NCBI RefSeq assembly: GCF_014695385.1
Contig: NZ_JACJOD010000034.1
Span: forward strand, 62,001 to 126,000
From: Trichocoleus sp. FACHB-46
GTDB lineage: Bacteria > Cyanobacteriota > Cyanobacteriia > FACHB-46
Length of the DNA: 64,000 nt
Direction: 5' to 3'
The notes under the pieces are model-generated. The model was not told the origin of the DNA and searched no databases. It saw only the letters and a program-made list of their open reading frames with translations. Below are positions 45,655 through 53,752 of this stretch, one piece after another; position 1 is the first letter of the stretch, and the number at the start of each line of letters is the position of its first letter. The translations under genes and the position numbers were made by a program.

Positions 45655-46995
45655 ATGGCCTTTGACTACGATCTACTCGTCATCGGGGCGGGTTCTGGTG
45701 GCTTGGCAGCGGCTGAGCGGGCAACGACTTACGGAGCGCGAGTGGCGATCGCGGAATTAGCCGCAGTCGGAGGCACTTGCGTCAATCATGGCTGTGTTCC
45801 AGAAAGGCTACTGAACTACGCTGCTAGTTTTGCCGATGTTTGCTCGGATGCAGCGGGATATGGCTGGAACACCGCACCCGGTTCATTTAGTTGGGCCAAG
45901 TTTGTGCAAGCCAAAAACCAGCAAATTGAAAAGCTGCACCAAGTCCATCAGCGGCATCTTGACTCTGGCAAAATAGCTGTCATTCTAGGTCAAGCGGTCT
46001 TTGTAGATGCTCATACCTTGCAGGTGGGAGAGCAATCAGTGACAGCAGCCAAAATTTTGATCTCCGCGGGAGCTGAGTGGGATCAACTGCCCATCCCAGG
46101 CGCAGAACATTTGATAACTTCCCGTGAGCTGTTTAACTTACCTGAGTTGCCTCAACGCCTTGCGATCATTGGAGACAATTATATTGGGGTGAAATCGGCT
46201 AGCAGCTTGAACAGCTTGGGTTCCCAAGTTTTTCAAGTGATTTCATCCGACTCTATCTTGGCTGACTGTGACCATGAGCTAGCCAGTGCTGTGCAGGCAG
46301 GTCTAGCTCGACGCGGGGTCAGCTTCCGCTGTCACAGCCAGTTATTAAAAGTAGAGCGCGGTTCGGCAGGTTTGGAGCTAACGCTCTCCGATCGCGATGA
46401 GACTCTAACCGTTGATGTTGTGGTTGCAGCGACTCAGCGCCACCCCAAAACTCAAGGTTTGAAGCTAGAAAAAGCTGGAGTTCAGCTTACAGCTCAAGGC
46501 ACGGTCGCGGTGGATGAATATAGCCGCACGACCCAACCCAATATTTTCGCGATCGGAGATTGTACCTCTCGCACTAGTCTCACACCTGTCGCGATCGCCT
46601 CCGGGCGAGCCATGGCAGATACGGAATTTGGCCCCCAACCCCATGCAGTCGATTACAACTTAATTCCGGTTTCAGTGGGTTTTCAGCCTGAAGCGGCCAC
46701 GGTGGGTCTCAGCGAGGCTCAGGCACGTGCGCAATTCGGTGAAGCGGTGCAGTGCTACCGAAGCGAGATTCGGCCTCTCTCGCAAAAGTTAATTCCCCGC
46801 CATGAACCAGGGCTGCTGAAATTAGTGGTTGAAGCTCAATCGCAACGGGTGGTAGGAGCACATCTAATCGGTGAACATGCGACCGAAATTATTCAATGCC
46901 TAGCGATCGCCATGCGGCTCGGTGTCACGAAACCCCAACTCAATCAAACGATGGGTCTACATCCCTCGATCGCTGAAGAACTGATCAATTTATGA
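45655..46995 (+). CDS. Glutathione-reductase-like FAD disulfide oxidoreductase, divergent
   Basis: The 446-residue protein has the FAD Rossmann motif LLVIGAGSGGLAAAERA, the redox motif GGTCVNHGCVPERLL with both cysteines six residues apart, FAD motif TQPNIFAIGDCTSRTSLTP and the C-terminal interface motif LHPSIAEELI with the active-site His/Glu. Two features depart from glutathione reductase: the Lys after CVP is changed (PERLL for PKKLM), and the NAD(P)H-binding motif is degenerate (LAIIGDNYIGVKSAS where GGGYIGVE is expected). A divergent or altered electron-donor use is likely. A perfect inverted repeat lies just upstream. It is probably not ordinary glutathione reductase. Confidence 0.82.
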   Translation: MAFDYDLLVIGAGSGGLAAAERATTYGARVAIAELAAVGGTCVNHGCVPERLLNYAASFADVCSDAAGYGWNTAPGSFSWAKFVQAKNQQIEKLHQVHQRHLDSGKIAVILGQAVFVDAHTLQVGEQSVTAAKILISAGAEWDQLPIPGAEHLITSRELFNLPELPQRLAIIGDNYIGVKSASSLNSLGSQVFQVISSDSILADCDHELASAVQAGLARRGVSFRCHSQLLKVERGSAGLELTLSDRDETLTVDVVVAATQRHPKTQGLKLEKAGVQLTAQGTVAVDEYSRTTQPNIFAIGDCTSRTSLTPVAIASGRAMADTEFGPQPHAVDYNLIPVSVGFQPEAATVGLSEAQARAQFGEAVQCYRSEIRPLSQKLIPRHEPGLLKLVVEAQSQRVVGAHLIGEHATEIIQCLAIAMRLGVTKPQLNQTMGLHPSIAEELINL

Positions 46996-47010
46996 TTTAT
47001 CGGAAATCCC

Positions 47011-47050
47011 AGAGAAGGATGAGGGAAGAAATGCAAGAGATGAAGGTGAC
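47011..47050 (+). repeat. Purine-rich GGATGAGGG-type tract
   Basis: AGAGAAGGATGAGGGAAGAA followed by GAGATGAAGGTGAC lies just past the flavoprotein stop. It is a shorter, diverged relative of the GGATGAAGG element. Confidence 0.45.
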
Positions 47051-47134
47051 TAGGCAGGGGAGCAACGATTAAGATATGGCTGATTGCATTTAGCAGTATC
47101 TGGCGATCGCCCCTCTCCACCAAAGTCATACATC

Positions 47135-48043
47135 ATGAAGCAAATTGGTGCCCGCCTCAAGCCTTATCTACGATGGGTTGTCCTGGGTGGCACCCTGATT
47201 TTTTTAGCAAAAGCGCTGAAAGATCATTGGGAGGACGTGGTTGCCATTCGCCTAGAAGCAACAGGTTGGCTTTATTTGGCGATCGCGCTGGGCGTGACGT
47301 TGATTGCCCATGTTTGGTCGGGTTGGGTTTGGGGTTGGATTTTGCAGGAACTCAACCAACCCGTCAGCGGCTTCTGGGCAGTAGCGGTCTACCTCAGAAC
47401 CAACATTGCCAAATATCTTCCAGGCAACATCTGGCACTTTTATGGACGCACTCAAGCCGCTACCGCTGTAGGTATTTCGCTGGGTGCAGCCACTTTAAGC
47501 GTTTTACTAGAACCTCTATTAATGGCAGCGGCAGCCTTACTAATTGCTCTGGTCGGGAATCGCAGCGCTAGTTGGGGTTGGCAGATTGTCAGCTTATTCG
47601 TAGTGCTGGCGAGTGTTCACCCCAGAATTCTTAATCTCGGCATTCAATTGCTCAGCCGCTTGAAGGGTAAGGCGACTGATACTTCAAGCAATTCCTCCAA
47701 CCTTCGCATCGCTCGCTACCCAATCCGACCTTTACTGGGAGAGATGGGTTTTGTGGGCATCCGAGGTGCTGGTTTCCTTCTGACTTTCCTCGCCATTAGT
47801 CCTTTGAATACTAGCCAAATTCCTCCCCTCTTCAGCGCCTTTGCTCTAGCTTGGCTGTTAGGGTTGGTCGTGCCCGGAGCCCCTGGAGGAATTGGGGTTT
47901 TTGAAGCCACGGCGATCGCTTTATTAGGGCGGCAATTTTCTCCAGGTTTGCTTTTGAGCGTAGTTGCCTTGTATCGCCTGATTAGCATTCTGGCTGAGTC
48001 TATTGGCGCTGGGCTTGCTTGGTTCAGCACTCCTCGGAAATAA
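47135..48043 (+). CDS. Flippase-like membrane protein (lysylphosphatidylglycerol-synthase TM/UPF0104 family)
   Basis: From ATG 47135 the protein has 302 residues and about seven to eight membrane helices: WVVLGGTLIFLAKAL, WLYLAIALGVTLIAHVWSGWV, FWAVAVYLRTNIAKYLPGNIW, LSVLLEPLLMAAAALLIALV and others, ending SVVALYRLISILAESIGAGL. The YLPGN.WHF motif and the GAPGGIGVFEATAIALL region are typical of the family, which includes the transmembrane half of MprF. It may move lipids or a lipid-linked sugar; the substrate is unknown. The frame extends 17 codons upstream without support. Confidence 0.8.
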   Translation: MKQIGARLKPYLRWVVLGGTLIFLAKALKDHWEDVVAIRLEATGWLYLAIALGVTLIAHVWSGWVWGWILQELNQPVSGFWAVAVYLRTNIAKYLPGNIWHFYGRTQAATAVGISLGAATLSVLLEPLLMAAAALLIALVGNRSASWGWQIVSLFVVLASVHPRILNLGIQLLSRLKGKATDTSSNSSNLRIARYPIRPLLGEMGFVGIRGAGFLLTFLAISPLNTSQIPPLFSAFALAWLLGLVVPGAPGGIGVFEATAIALLGRQFSPGLLLSVVALYRLISILAESIGAGLAWFSTPRK

Positions 48044-48085
48044 AAACAATCCATATTCCGACTAAGCTCAATTCAAGGCTGCGCT

Positions 48086-49486
48086 CTACTTTCCATCTTG
48101 CAAATCGAGTTTATTGCTTTCGATTTCCGATGCTTCGGGCAGGAATTCAAGCTCAGCAGCTAGTTCTAAAGAGTTGTCACTCTTGAGTTGGGAGAAAATT
48201 TTGTAAGTGTCTAAATCGGTGTGAGATATTTCATAGGTATCTTGTTTTTTATGGTTCATTTTAATCAGGTTGTACTCAACATTCTCGGCATAAATAGCAA
48301 AAGTGATATTAAATACTTCCATGAAAGTAATCACCCACTGGCACTCTTCTTCCGAGAAACCCTCGTAGTAACGTACCAACTCAGCAATACAAGCTTCTAG
48401 GTGAGTCCGAGCGTGACTACAAATCAAAATCAACTTTAGTAAAACAATAACTAATGTGAGAGGATTGCCCTGAGATAGTAATAAGGCAAATAGGGGAGAG
48501 GGTTCTCCTTTTTGTTCAATTGTCAAATACTCAATGACTCGATTACAGGTTCTGAGCAAAAGCGCGCTGCTTAAAACTTCATCGTGGTAGTTTTCATAAA
48601 GAGAATCAAACTTCTCAGATAACCTTTTTCGTAGCGTATCCACAAAGTCTTGATTCTCAACTGCAAAGGCTAAATATTCTTGTAAGCTAGCCTTAAATTC
48701 TTTATAAGTTGATTGTTGAGTTTGCTTGAGAAAGATGTTAGCCACATTGGCATAATTAAAAGGCCCTCGTCTGGCAACAATCGCCTTCGTCAAGCGGATT
48801 ACTTCATCCCCTAAAGCGGTGGGGTTTTTGGGAGCTTTACTGCCTAAAGTAGATGACTGCGATCTAGCAATATACATCGCCAGATCAAACTTGAAGCGGT
48901 CTTTTAACTGCCTAGAAAGCGCTCTGGCTGCTTCTCGTTGCTCAATAGGATTTTTTAGGTCAACGAATTGAGGCACTAGGAGAAACGCGGTATACCTTTG
49001 TGTCCAGTGACCGTCCTGATCATCATACCGAGAGACAAATAACTTAAGCTCTTCAAAATCTTGGCTATTAACAAAGTTTAAAGTCCAGGTTCTCAACCGC
49101 TTTAAAGTTGGAGAAACTGTGTGTCGAGTAATTGATGGATCAGAAAAAACTTGAATTAAATCTTGAATTGCTTTGTGCTGCCGCTTCGTACCCCAGTTGT
49201 TAACCAGAATGTAGCAAGAGCGCTTTAGAGTATTTCTAAACTCTTCTTCGTTATTGGCAAAAACAATTTCGTATAAAGCAGGAACAACCGCAGAACTACT
49301 GGAATCGGCGTGATGAATGAAGAGACGCTGAAATTCTAAAAGAACATCTTCCGGGGGTCGCGCATTGACGATTTCCAGCAAAAAGTTGAACAAAACTTCC
49401 TGAGCTTGTTGCGTGCTGCGCTTGGATTTATGAAGCTTGCCAGAAGAGTCATTGTGGCGATCGCTTGTCAAAACGTCCCCAGTCAT
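48086..49486 (-). CDS. Conserved protein of unknown function
   Basis: From ATG 49486 the protein has 466 residues. It is soluble and mostly helical. Notable stretches are ALYEIVFANNEEEFRNTLKR, SCYILVNNWGTKRQHKAIQD, WTQRYTAFLLVPQFVD, EAARALSRQLKDRFKFDLAM, IVARRGPFNYANVANIFLKQ and a Leu-rich segment PLTLVIVLLKLILICSHART, which is hydrophobic but not a clear membrane helix. The acidic C-terminus ends EIESNKLDLQDGK. No catalytic motif is visible and I do not recognise the family. It is transcribed alone and is AT-richer than its neighbours with a single HIP1 site near its start. Confidence 0.75.
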   Translation of the reverse strand: MTGDVLTSDRHNDSSGKLHKSKRSTQQAQEVLFNFLLEIVNARPPEDVLLEFQRLFIHHADSSSSAVVPALYEIVFANNEEEFRNTLKRSCYILVNNWGTKRQHKAIQDLIQVFSDPSITRHTVSPTLKRLRTWTLNFVNSQDFEELKLFVSRYDDQDGHWTQRYTAFLLVPQFVDLKNPIEQREAARALSRQLKDRFKFDLAMYIARSQSSTLGSKAPKNPTALGDEVIRLTKAIVARRGPFNYANVANIFLKQTQQSTYKEFKASLQEYLAFAVENQDFVDTLRKRLSEKFDSLYENYHDEVLSSALLLRTCNRVIEYLTIEQKGEPSPLFALLLSQGNPLTLVIVLLKLILICSHARTHLEACIAELVRYYEGFSEEECQWVITFMEVFNITFAIYAENVEYNLIKMNHKKQDTYEISHTDLDTYKIFSQLKSDNSLELAAELEFLPEASEIESNKLDLQDGK

Positions 49487-50042
49487 TATTACAGAACTCA
49501 AATACGATTCGAGGTGAAAGAATAGTTGCTAAGAGTGCACTATTGGCACCTTGTATAAGAAGATATCAGCTTACTCTAAAGTCTTTTGTTTGCCCATTAT
49601 TTCCGCCAAAGTAGTGCAACCTGTAAGTTTGAGCCTAAAAAAGTGGCTCTTGAGTCGTAAGCAGTGAAGCCCTTATCAATCCAGTCTACCCGCTTCACTC
49701 TGGATGATGTGTTTTTTAGAACAGCCAGTTGTCAGTAGAGGTAAAGTTATTTAATTCATTAGCCATGATAGAGGAGAGCCTGCTGAAAGTAGTTCACCCC
49801 TTCGGACTAAGTGCAGTAGGTTCAGCCTGACTAACTTTAGGTGTAGCATTTAGGGCTTAAAGGATACCAACGAATGCCTGCAAGCCACCAGAATTACGGG
49901 CAGTTCAGCCCATTCTTCCAAGACGATCGCAACCTTACAATCCACCTGCAAAAAAGTGGAACACTTAAATTCGTAGTTCGGTGAAACTGCTGGGTTCGCT
50001 CTAGCAGTCGTAACTACTTGGCCGCGAACAACTTTGCTTTGA
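49487..50042. other. Intergenic stretch upstream of tRNA-Leu 3' end (556 bp)
   Basis: It holds the 5' region of the unknown gene, a candidate 36-codon frame (49874-49984) listed separately, and no other credible gene. Confidence 0.5.
49874..49984 (+). CDS. Possible small protein of 36 residues
   Basis: ATG 49874 opens a frame MPASHQNYGQFSPFFQDDR followed by NLTIHLQKSGTLKFVVR and stops at TGA 49984. AAAGGA stands about 9 bases before the start. The residue mix looks protein-like, with no low-complexity or HIP1 bias, but no family is recognised and chance cannot be ruled out. Confidence 0.3.
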   Translation: MPASHQNYGQFSPFFQDDRNLTIHLQKSGTLKFVVR

Positions 50043-50420
50043 TGGGGGTGGAGGGACTTGAACCCTCACGACCTTGCGGTCAACGGATTTTCATTCTCCT
50101 GTAGTTTTCACTACTACCCTCTATAAAAACTTAAGTTTCTACAGAGATGGGCTTTGAGAATTGGACCCTCCCTTTACCCTCGACTTAACGTTAGGGTAGC
50201 TCCCGTCGGGCCTCTGCACCTTCCGATTAGATTTGACAGATGAGAACAAGGTTAAGTTGCCACTCACTGCAATTTAATCGGCTTGGCTCAGGATTGCCAT
50301 GTCTACCGTTATCACGGTTAGATTTAGGTTTCCCTGAGTTTGAGAGCATCCACTTATCAAATTTCTCTGATAAGGCTCAATTTTTTAAGTCCGTAGCGTC
50401 TGCCATTCCGCCACACCCCC
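50043..50420 (-). tRNA. trnL-UAA: tRNA-Leu(UAA) interrupted by a group I intron
   Basis: On the minus strand the 5' exon (50387-50420, 34 nt) starts GGGGGTGTGGCGGAATGGCA and ends ACTT. The 3' exon (50043-50091, 49 nt) begins AAAATCCG and ends CCACCCCCA. The acceptor arm GGGGGTG pairs with CACCCCC, the T arm carries GGGTTCAAGTCCC and the extra arm GACCGCAAGGTC gives a class II tRNA. The split lies between U34 and A35 of the anticodon UAA. The CCA end is not encoded. Confidence 0.93.
50092..50386 (-). other. Group I intron in tRNA-Leu(UAA), 295 nt
   Basis: The intron starts AAAAAATTGAGCC on the minus strand after the U at the 5' splice site and ends with G (GGAGAATG), as group I introns do. 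The conserved P, Q, R, S-like strings are recognisable, for example CAATCCTGAGCCAAG and AGGTGCAGAGGCC, then GACGGGAGCTACCCTAACG. It matches the ancient cyanobacterial and plastid trnL intron. No homing-endonuclease frame is present, so it is a self-splicing ribozyme only. Confidence 0.9.
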
Positions 50421-50832
50421 GTTTGATGCGCCTTTAGCTCACTGAAAGTCAGTAAAGCACTGCTAAGTGTTGTGGATAGCATGTTCCACCTCAGCAGACC
50501 TGCAATTGTTTTTGCAGGGCACCTTGTTTATTGGACATCAAATGGGGAATTTATGCAAGATTTACGAGCAAAATTGCAGAAGTTTCTTCAATTACGGGTG
50601 GTTAGAGCGATCGCACCACTCATAACTCGTCGGACTAACTCGGACTAACACTGAGGCGATCGCCGAACCAGCTCAACAGTTCAGATCAGCCATGAGATCG
50701 ACAGCAAACGTCAAATCCACGTAGGATAATGAAAAAGATTGCAAGCAGCTTTCGTTGAGCTGACACCGCTCAGTCAGGTAACTAGCTGAGACGACTAGCG
50801 AGACCCCTATTGTTTAGTAGCTTCCAACCTCT
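50421..50832. other. Intergenic stretch between trnL and ndhL (412 bp)
   Basis: It contains a perfect CCTGCAA/TTGCAGG hairpin (50499-50518), a tandem CGGACTAACT repeat near 50632-50650 and two HIP1 sites. The ndhL and trnL promoters must lie here. No gene seen. Confidence 0.5.
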
Positions 50833-51072
50833 ATGTTGAGTGCACTTTCTTCGGACTCCATCCTGACTTTGTCTTTGTACGCAGCTTTAGGCGGCGCTTA
50901 CTTGGTTGTTGCCCCGTTAGCTTTGTTCTTTTACCTGCAAAAACGCTGGCATGTCGCAAGCTCTTTTGAGCGGGCTTTTATGTACTTTCTAGTTTTCTTC
51001 TTCTTTCCTGGCCTTTTGGTTTTAGCGCCGTTCCTCAACTTTCGGCCCCAGAAGCGGCAGATTGAAGCATAA
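50833..51072 (+). CDS. ndhL: NAD(P)H-quinone oxidoreductase subunit L (NDH-1)
   Basis: A 79-residue thylakoid membrane subunit of the photosynthetic NDH-1 complex, which takes part in cyclic electron flow, respiration and CO2 uptake. It has two membrane helices: [22 protein letters not shown] and the segment [21 protein letters not shown]. The end [10 protein letters not shown] is characteristic of the family. ATG 50833 gives the normal length. The next gene starts 24 bases after its stop, and trpA follows; this gene order is conserved in cyanobacteria. Confidence 0.95.
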   Translation: MLSALSSDSILTLSLYAALGGAYLVVAPLALFFYLQKRWHVASSFERAFMYFLVFFFFPGLLVLAPFLNFRPQKRQIEA

Positions 51073-51096
51073 ATGGGTTTTTATTGGCAGGCATAG

Positions 51097-51432
51097 ATGC
51101 GGCGCATTGACGTTCTTGGGATTGGTCTAGCCATTTTTGTGGCGGGTGGCCTGGTGTACTTGTTACTACAGTTCATCGGGCTAGATAGTGTAGAGGCAGG
51201 CATTTGGAGCCAAGCAGTGCTGGTGGCTGGACTGGTGGGTTGGTTGCTGACTTATCTGTCAAGAGCACTGACGCACAAGATGACGTTCAATCAGCAGGTC
51301 AAGGACTATCGAGAAGCAGTCTTGCAAAAGCGCTTGGAAGAACTGACTCCAGAAGAACTGGCGCAAATCCAGGCAGAGATTGAGCAAGAACAGCAATCCT
51401 CAGCTCAGGATTCAGCCCAAACGCAGATCTAA
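51097..51432 (+). CDS. DUF3007 family membrane protein
   Basis: The 111-residue protein has two membrane helices (VLGIGLAIFVAGGLVYLLLQ and AVLVAGLVGWLLTYLSRAL) and a charged C-terminus (KDYREAVLQKRLEELTPEEL...QAEIEQEQ) that would be a cytoplasmic coiled helix. It occurs beside ndhL in many cyanobacteria and in plastids of algae and plants as a protein linked to thylakoids; its function is not settled. The 24-base gap to ndhL suggests a common transcript. Confidence 0.9.
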   Translation: MRRIDVLGIGLAIFVAGGLVYLLLQFIGLDSVEAGIWSQAVLVAGLVGWLLTYLSRALTHKMTFNQQVKDYREAVLQKRLEELTPEELAQIQAEIEQEQQSSAQDSAQTQI

Positions 51433-51536
51433 ACCTTACACAGGCGCTGGGAAACTTACTGGCTGATCAAATTAGGTAACTTACCTAAAATCAGCTAGTT
51501 TTGATAGTTGGTTAACCTGTAAGCAGATTTATTCGG

Positions 51537-52337
51537 ATGACTTCGGTTTCTCAGTGTTTTGAATCCCTCCGCGATCGCGGTCAATGTGCTCTGATCCCCT
51601 TCATCACAGCCGGAGACCCTGATTTAGCCACAACGGCGGAAGCGCTCCGGGTCTTAGACCGTAGTGGGGCCGACTTAATTGAGTTGGGTGTGCCCTACTC
51701 TGATCCTCTGGCGGATGGTCCTGTCATCCAAGCGGCTGCGACTCGCGCCTTACAGCGGGGCACTCGGCTAGAGGCAGTCTTGGAAATGGTGCGACAAGTC
51801 AGCCCAGAATTGCGATCGCCAATCGTTTTGTTTACTTATTACAACCCGATCCTGAACCAAGGGATCGAGAACTTCCTCAAGCAGATTGCGGATGCTGGGG
51901 TCAAAGGCTTAGTGGTGCCAGATTTACCGTTAGAAGAATCGGAGACACTGATTCAAACAGCAGCCAATTTAGGGGTTGAGGTGGTGTTGTTGGTGGCTCC
52001 CACTAGCCCTAGAGAGCGGATTGAGGCGATCGCGCGACAAGCGCAAGGCTTTATTTATCTGGTGAGCGTCACAGGTGTGACCGGAATCCGCACCGAACTG
52101 GAGTCTCGCGCTCAAGACATCTTGATGGATTTGCGCACCATTACCGACAAACCGATTGGCGTGGGGTTTGGGATTTCCCAGCCAGAACATGCGCGGCAAG
52201 TCATGGATTGGGGCGCAGATGCAGTAATTGTCGGCAGCGCCTTCGTCAAGCGTTTAGCCGATGGCACGCCCGCTCAAGGTTTGCGAGCCATTGAGGAATT
52301 TTGTCGAAGCTTAAAGATAGTCATTAGTTCTGATTAG
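51537..52337 (+). CDS. trpA: Tryptophan synthase alpha subunit
   Basis: It cleaves indole-3-glycerol phosphate to indole and glyceraldehyde-3-phosphate, passing indole to TrpB. The 266-residue TIM-barrel protein has the catalytic Glu in [19 protein letters not shown] and catalytic Asp in the same string. PDLPLEES and the phosphate-binding [12 protein letters not shown] and [13 protein letters not shown] follow. The size is normal. It lies 104 bases after the DUF3007 gene, with trpB elsewhere. Confidence 0.96.
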   Translation: MTSVSQCFESLRDRGQCALIPFITAGDPDLATTAEALRVLDRSGADLIELGVPYSDPLADGPVIQAAATRALQRGTRLEAVLEMVRQVSPELRSPIVLFTYYNPILNQGIENFLKQIADAGVKGLVVPDLPLEESETLIQTAANLGVEVVLLVAPTSPRERIEAIARQAQGFIYLVSVTGVTGIRTELESRAQDILMDLRTITDKPIGVGFGISQPEHARQVMDWGADAVIVGSAFVKRLADGTPAQGLRAIEEFCRSLKIVISSD

Positions 52338-52523
52338 AGAAGTAATAACTTCAGAACCCTTAATTTGGCGAGCGGTTTGAGGTAAGTGTGACCTCAGAGA
52401 GGCGCTAGCTTGCACCTACTGTGATCTTGCGGTAGGTTGAGGAGATTTGTAGCGATCGCCTTCCCGCCATCAGGGACTCTGCTAGGGAAATCACTTCAAC
52501 ATCTACGAGTTAGAACAAATCGA

Positions 52524-53495
52524 ATGAAAGGGTTGATACCGCTGTGGCAACACAGGCATTGGCTTTTGACCATGCTTCTACCCGGAGTAGCGCTACTTCA
52601 GGTTCTACCAGGCGTGACTCAGGAAACGCTACAAATATCTAACACAGGTTCTGTCATCTTCAGAGCACCCAATAGCGACACGCCTAGAACGGTGCCGTCC
52701 AATCCCACGACGTTCACCGCTGTAACGGATGTCGCAGATTTGGAAGTAGTGAAAACAGGCGATCGCTCTGCCGCCGAACCCGGAGATACTGTCACCTACC
52801 GATTGCTAGTTCGCAATACAGGTACAGCCGCTGTTAACAATTTAGTTGTGCAAGACGTGTTGCCATTGGGTATGCAATTCGTAGGTAAGTCTCTGCAAGG
52901 CACAGTGGGCAGCGGCACAACTTCGACCCCAGTCGCTCTGCCAGAACCAACTACTAACAATCGCACCATCGCGATCGCCGTTCCCAATGGTCTCGCGCCC
53001 CAGCAAACTCTTAACCTCACCTACTCAGTGGTCTTGACCCCTGACGCAATTCGGGGCAGTGGTCGCAACCTAGCTTCCGCGATCGGCAACACGGGTACCC
53101 GTGAGATCCGGAGCAACACTGCCAGTTTCCTGGTCAGGATTCGCCCTGGTATCCTGTCCGATTGCGGCACGATTCTGGGACGAGTCTTCGTGGACAAAAA
53201 CTTTGACGGCGAACAGCAACCTGGAGAACCGGGAGTTCCCAATGCGGTCGTCTTTATGGATGATGGCAATCGTATTGTCACCGACCCAAATGGCTTATTT
53301 TCAGTAGCTAATGTGATCGCTGGCAACCGCACCGGAGCCATTGATTTGAGCAGCTTACCAGGCTATACGCTCGCGCCCAATCTTTACCGAATTGAGGCCA
53401 ATAGCCAATCTCGGCTGGTTCGCTTGTCACCCGGTGGCTTAGCTCGCATGAATTTTGCAGTCACTCCAGCCTTTGGCGAACAATCCACTCGGTAG
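52524..53495 (+). CDS. Secreted DUF11 / SdrD-B-like surface protein
   Basis: From ATG 52524 the protein has 323 residues. A signal peptide (HWLLTMLLPGVALLQVLPG) leads to a DUF11 domain (about 70-210; DLEVVKTGDRSAAEPGDTVTY, VRNTGTAAVNNLVVQDVLP) and then a SdrD B-like beta domain (about 213-318; GTILGRVFVDKNFDGEQQPG, where D-x-N-x-D could bind calcium). There is no membrane anchor. The frame extends 29 codons upstream to a TTG without similarity. It opens the surface cluster and may be secreted or bound to the outer membrane. The role is inferred from the context. Confidence 0.8.
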   Translation: MKGLIPLWQHRHWLLTMLLPGVALLQVLPGVTQETLQISNTGSVIFRAPNSDTPRTVPSNPTTFTAVTDVADLEVVKTGDRSAAEPGDTVTYRLLVRNTGTAAVNNLVVQDVLPLGMQFVGKSLQGTVGSGTTSTPVALPEPTTNNRTIAIAVPNGLAPQQTLNLTYSVVLTPDAIRGSGRNLASAIGNTGTREIRSNTASFLVRIRPGILSDCGTILGRVFVDKNFDGEQQPGEPGVPNAVVFMDDGNRIVTDPNGLFSVANVIAGNRTGAIDLSSLPGYTLAPNLYRIEANSQSRLVRLSPGGLARMNFAVTPAFGEQSTR

Positions 53496-53752
53496 CCAAG
53501 TTTTGCCTAAATCTTTCGCAGCCCAGTTGCGGAGCAAACCCTTACAAGGTTTGACAGCAGTACACAGAGACTGATAGTCTATTGCCCTTGCTGCATCTCT
53601 CAGTGGATGTACTGGAACAGGAGCGCTGTCTTAGCTAGACTGCTTAACTGTTTTTGCTGATTGCCATCGGGTGTTCCTTCATTTCATGCTCGGCTCTGGG
53701 TTTTAGGAGCAGCATTTTTAGCGATTCGCTCTACTATTGGCGGACCAAATAT

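Noticed and set aside
50240-50437. 65-codon plus-strand frame
   Set aside because: It lies across the trnL exon and group I intron.
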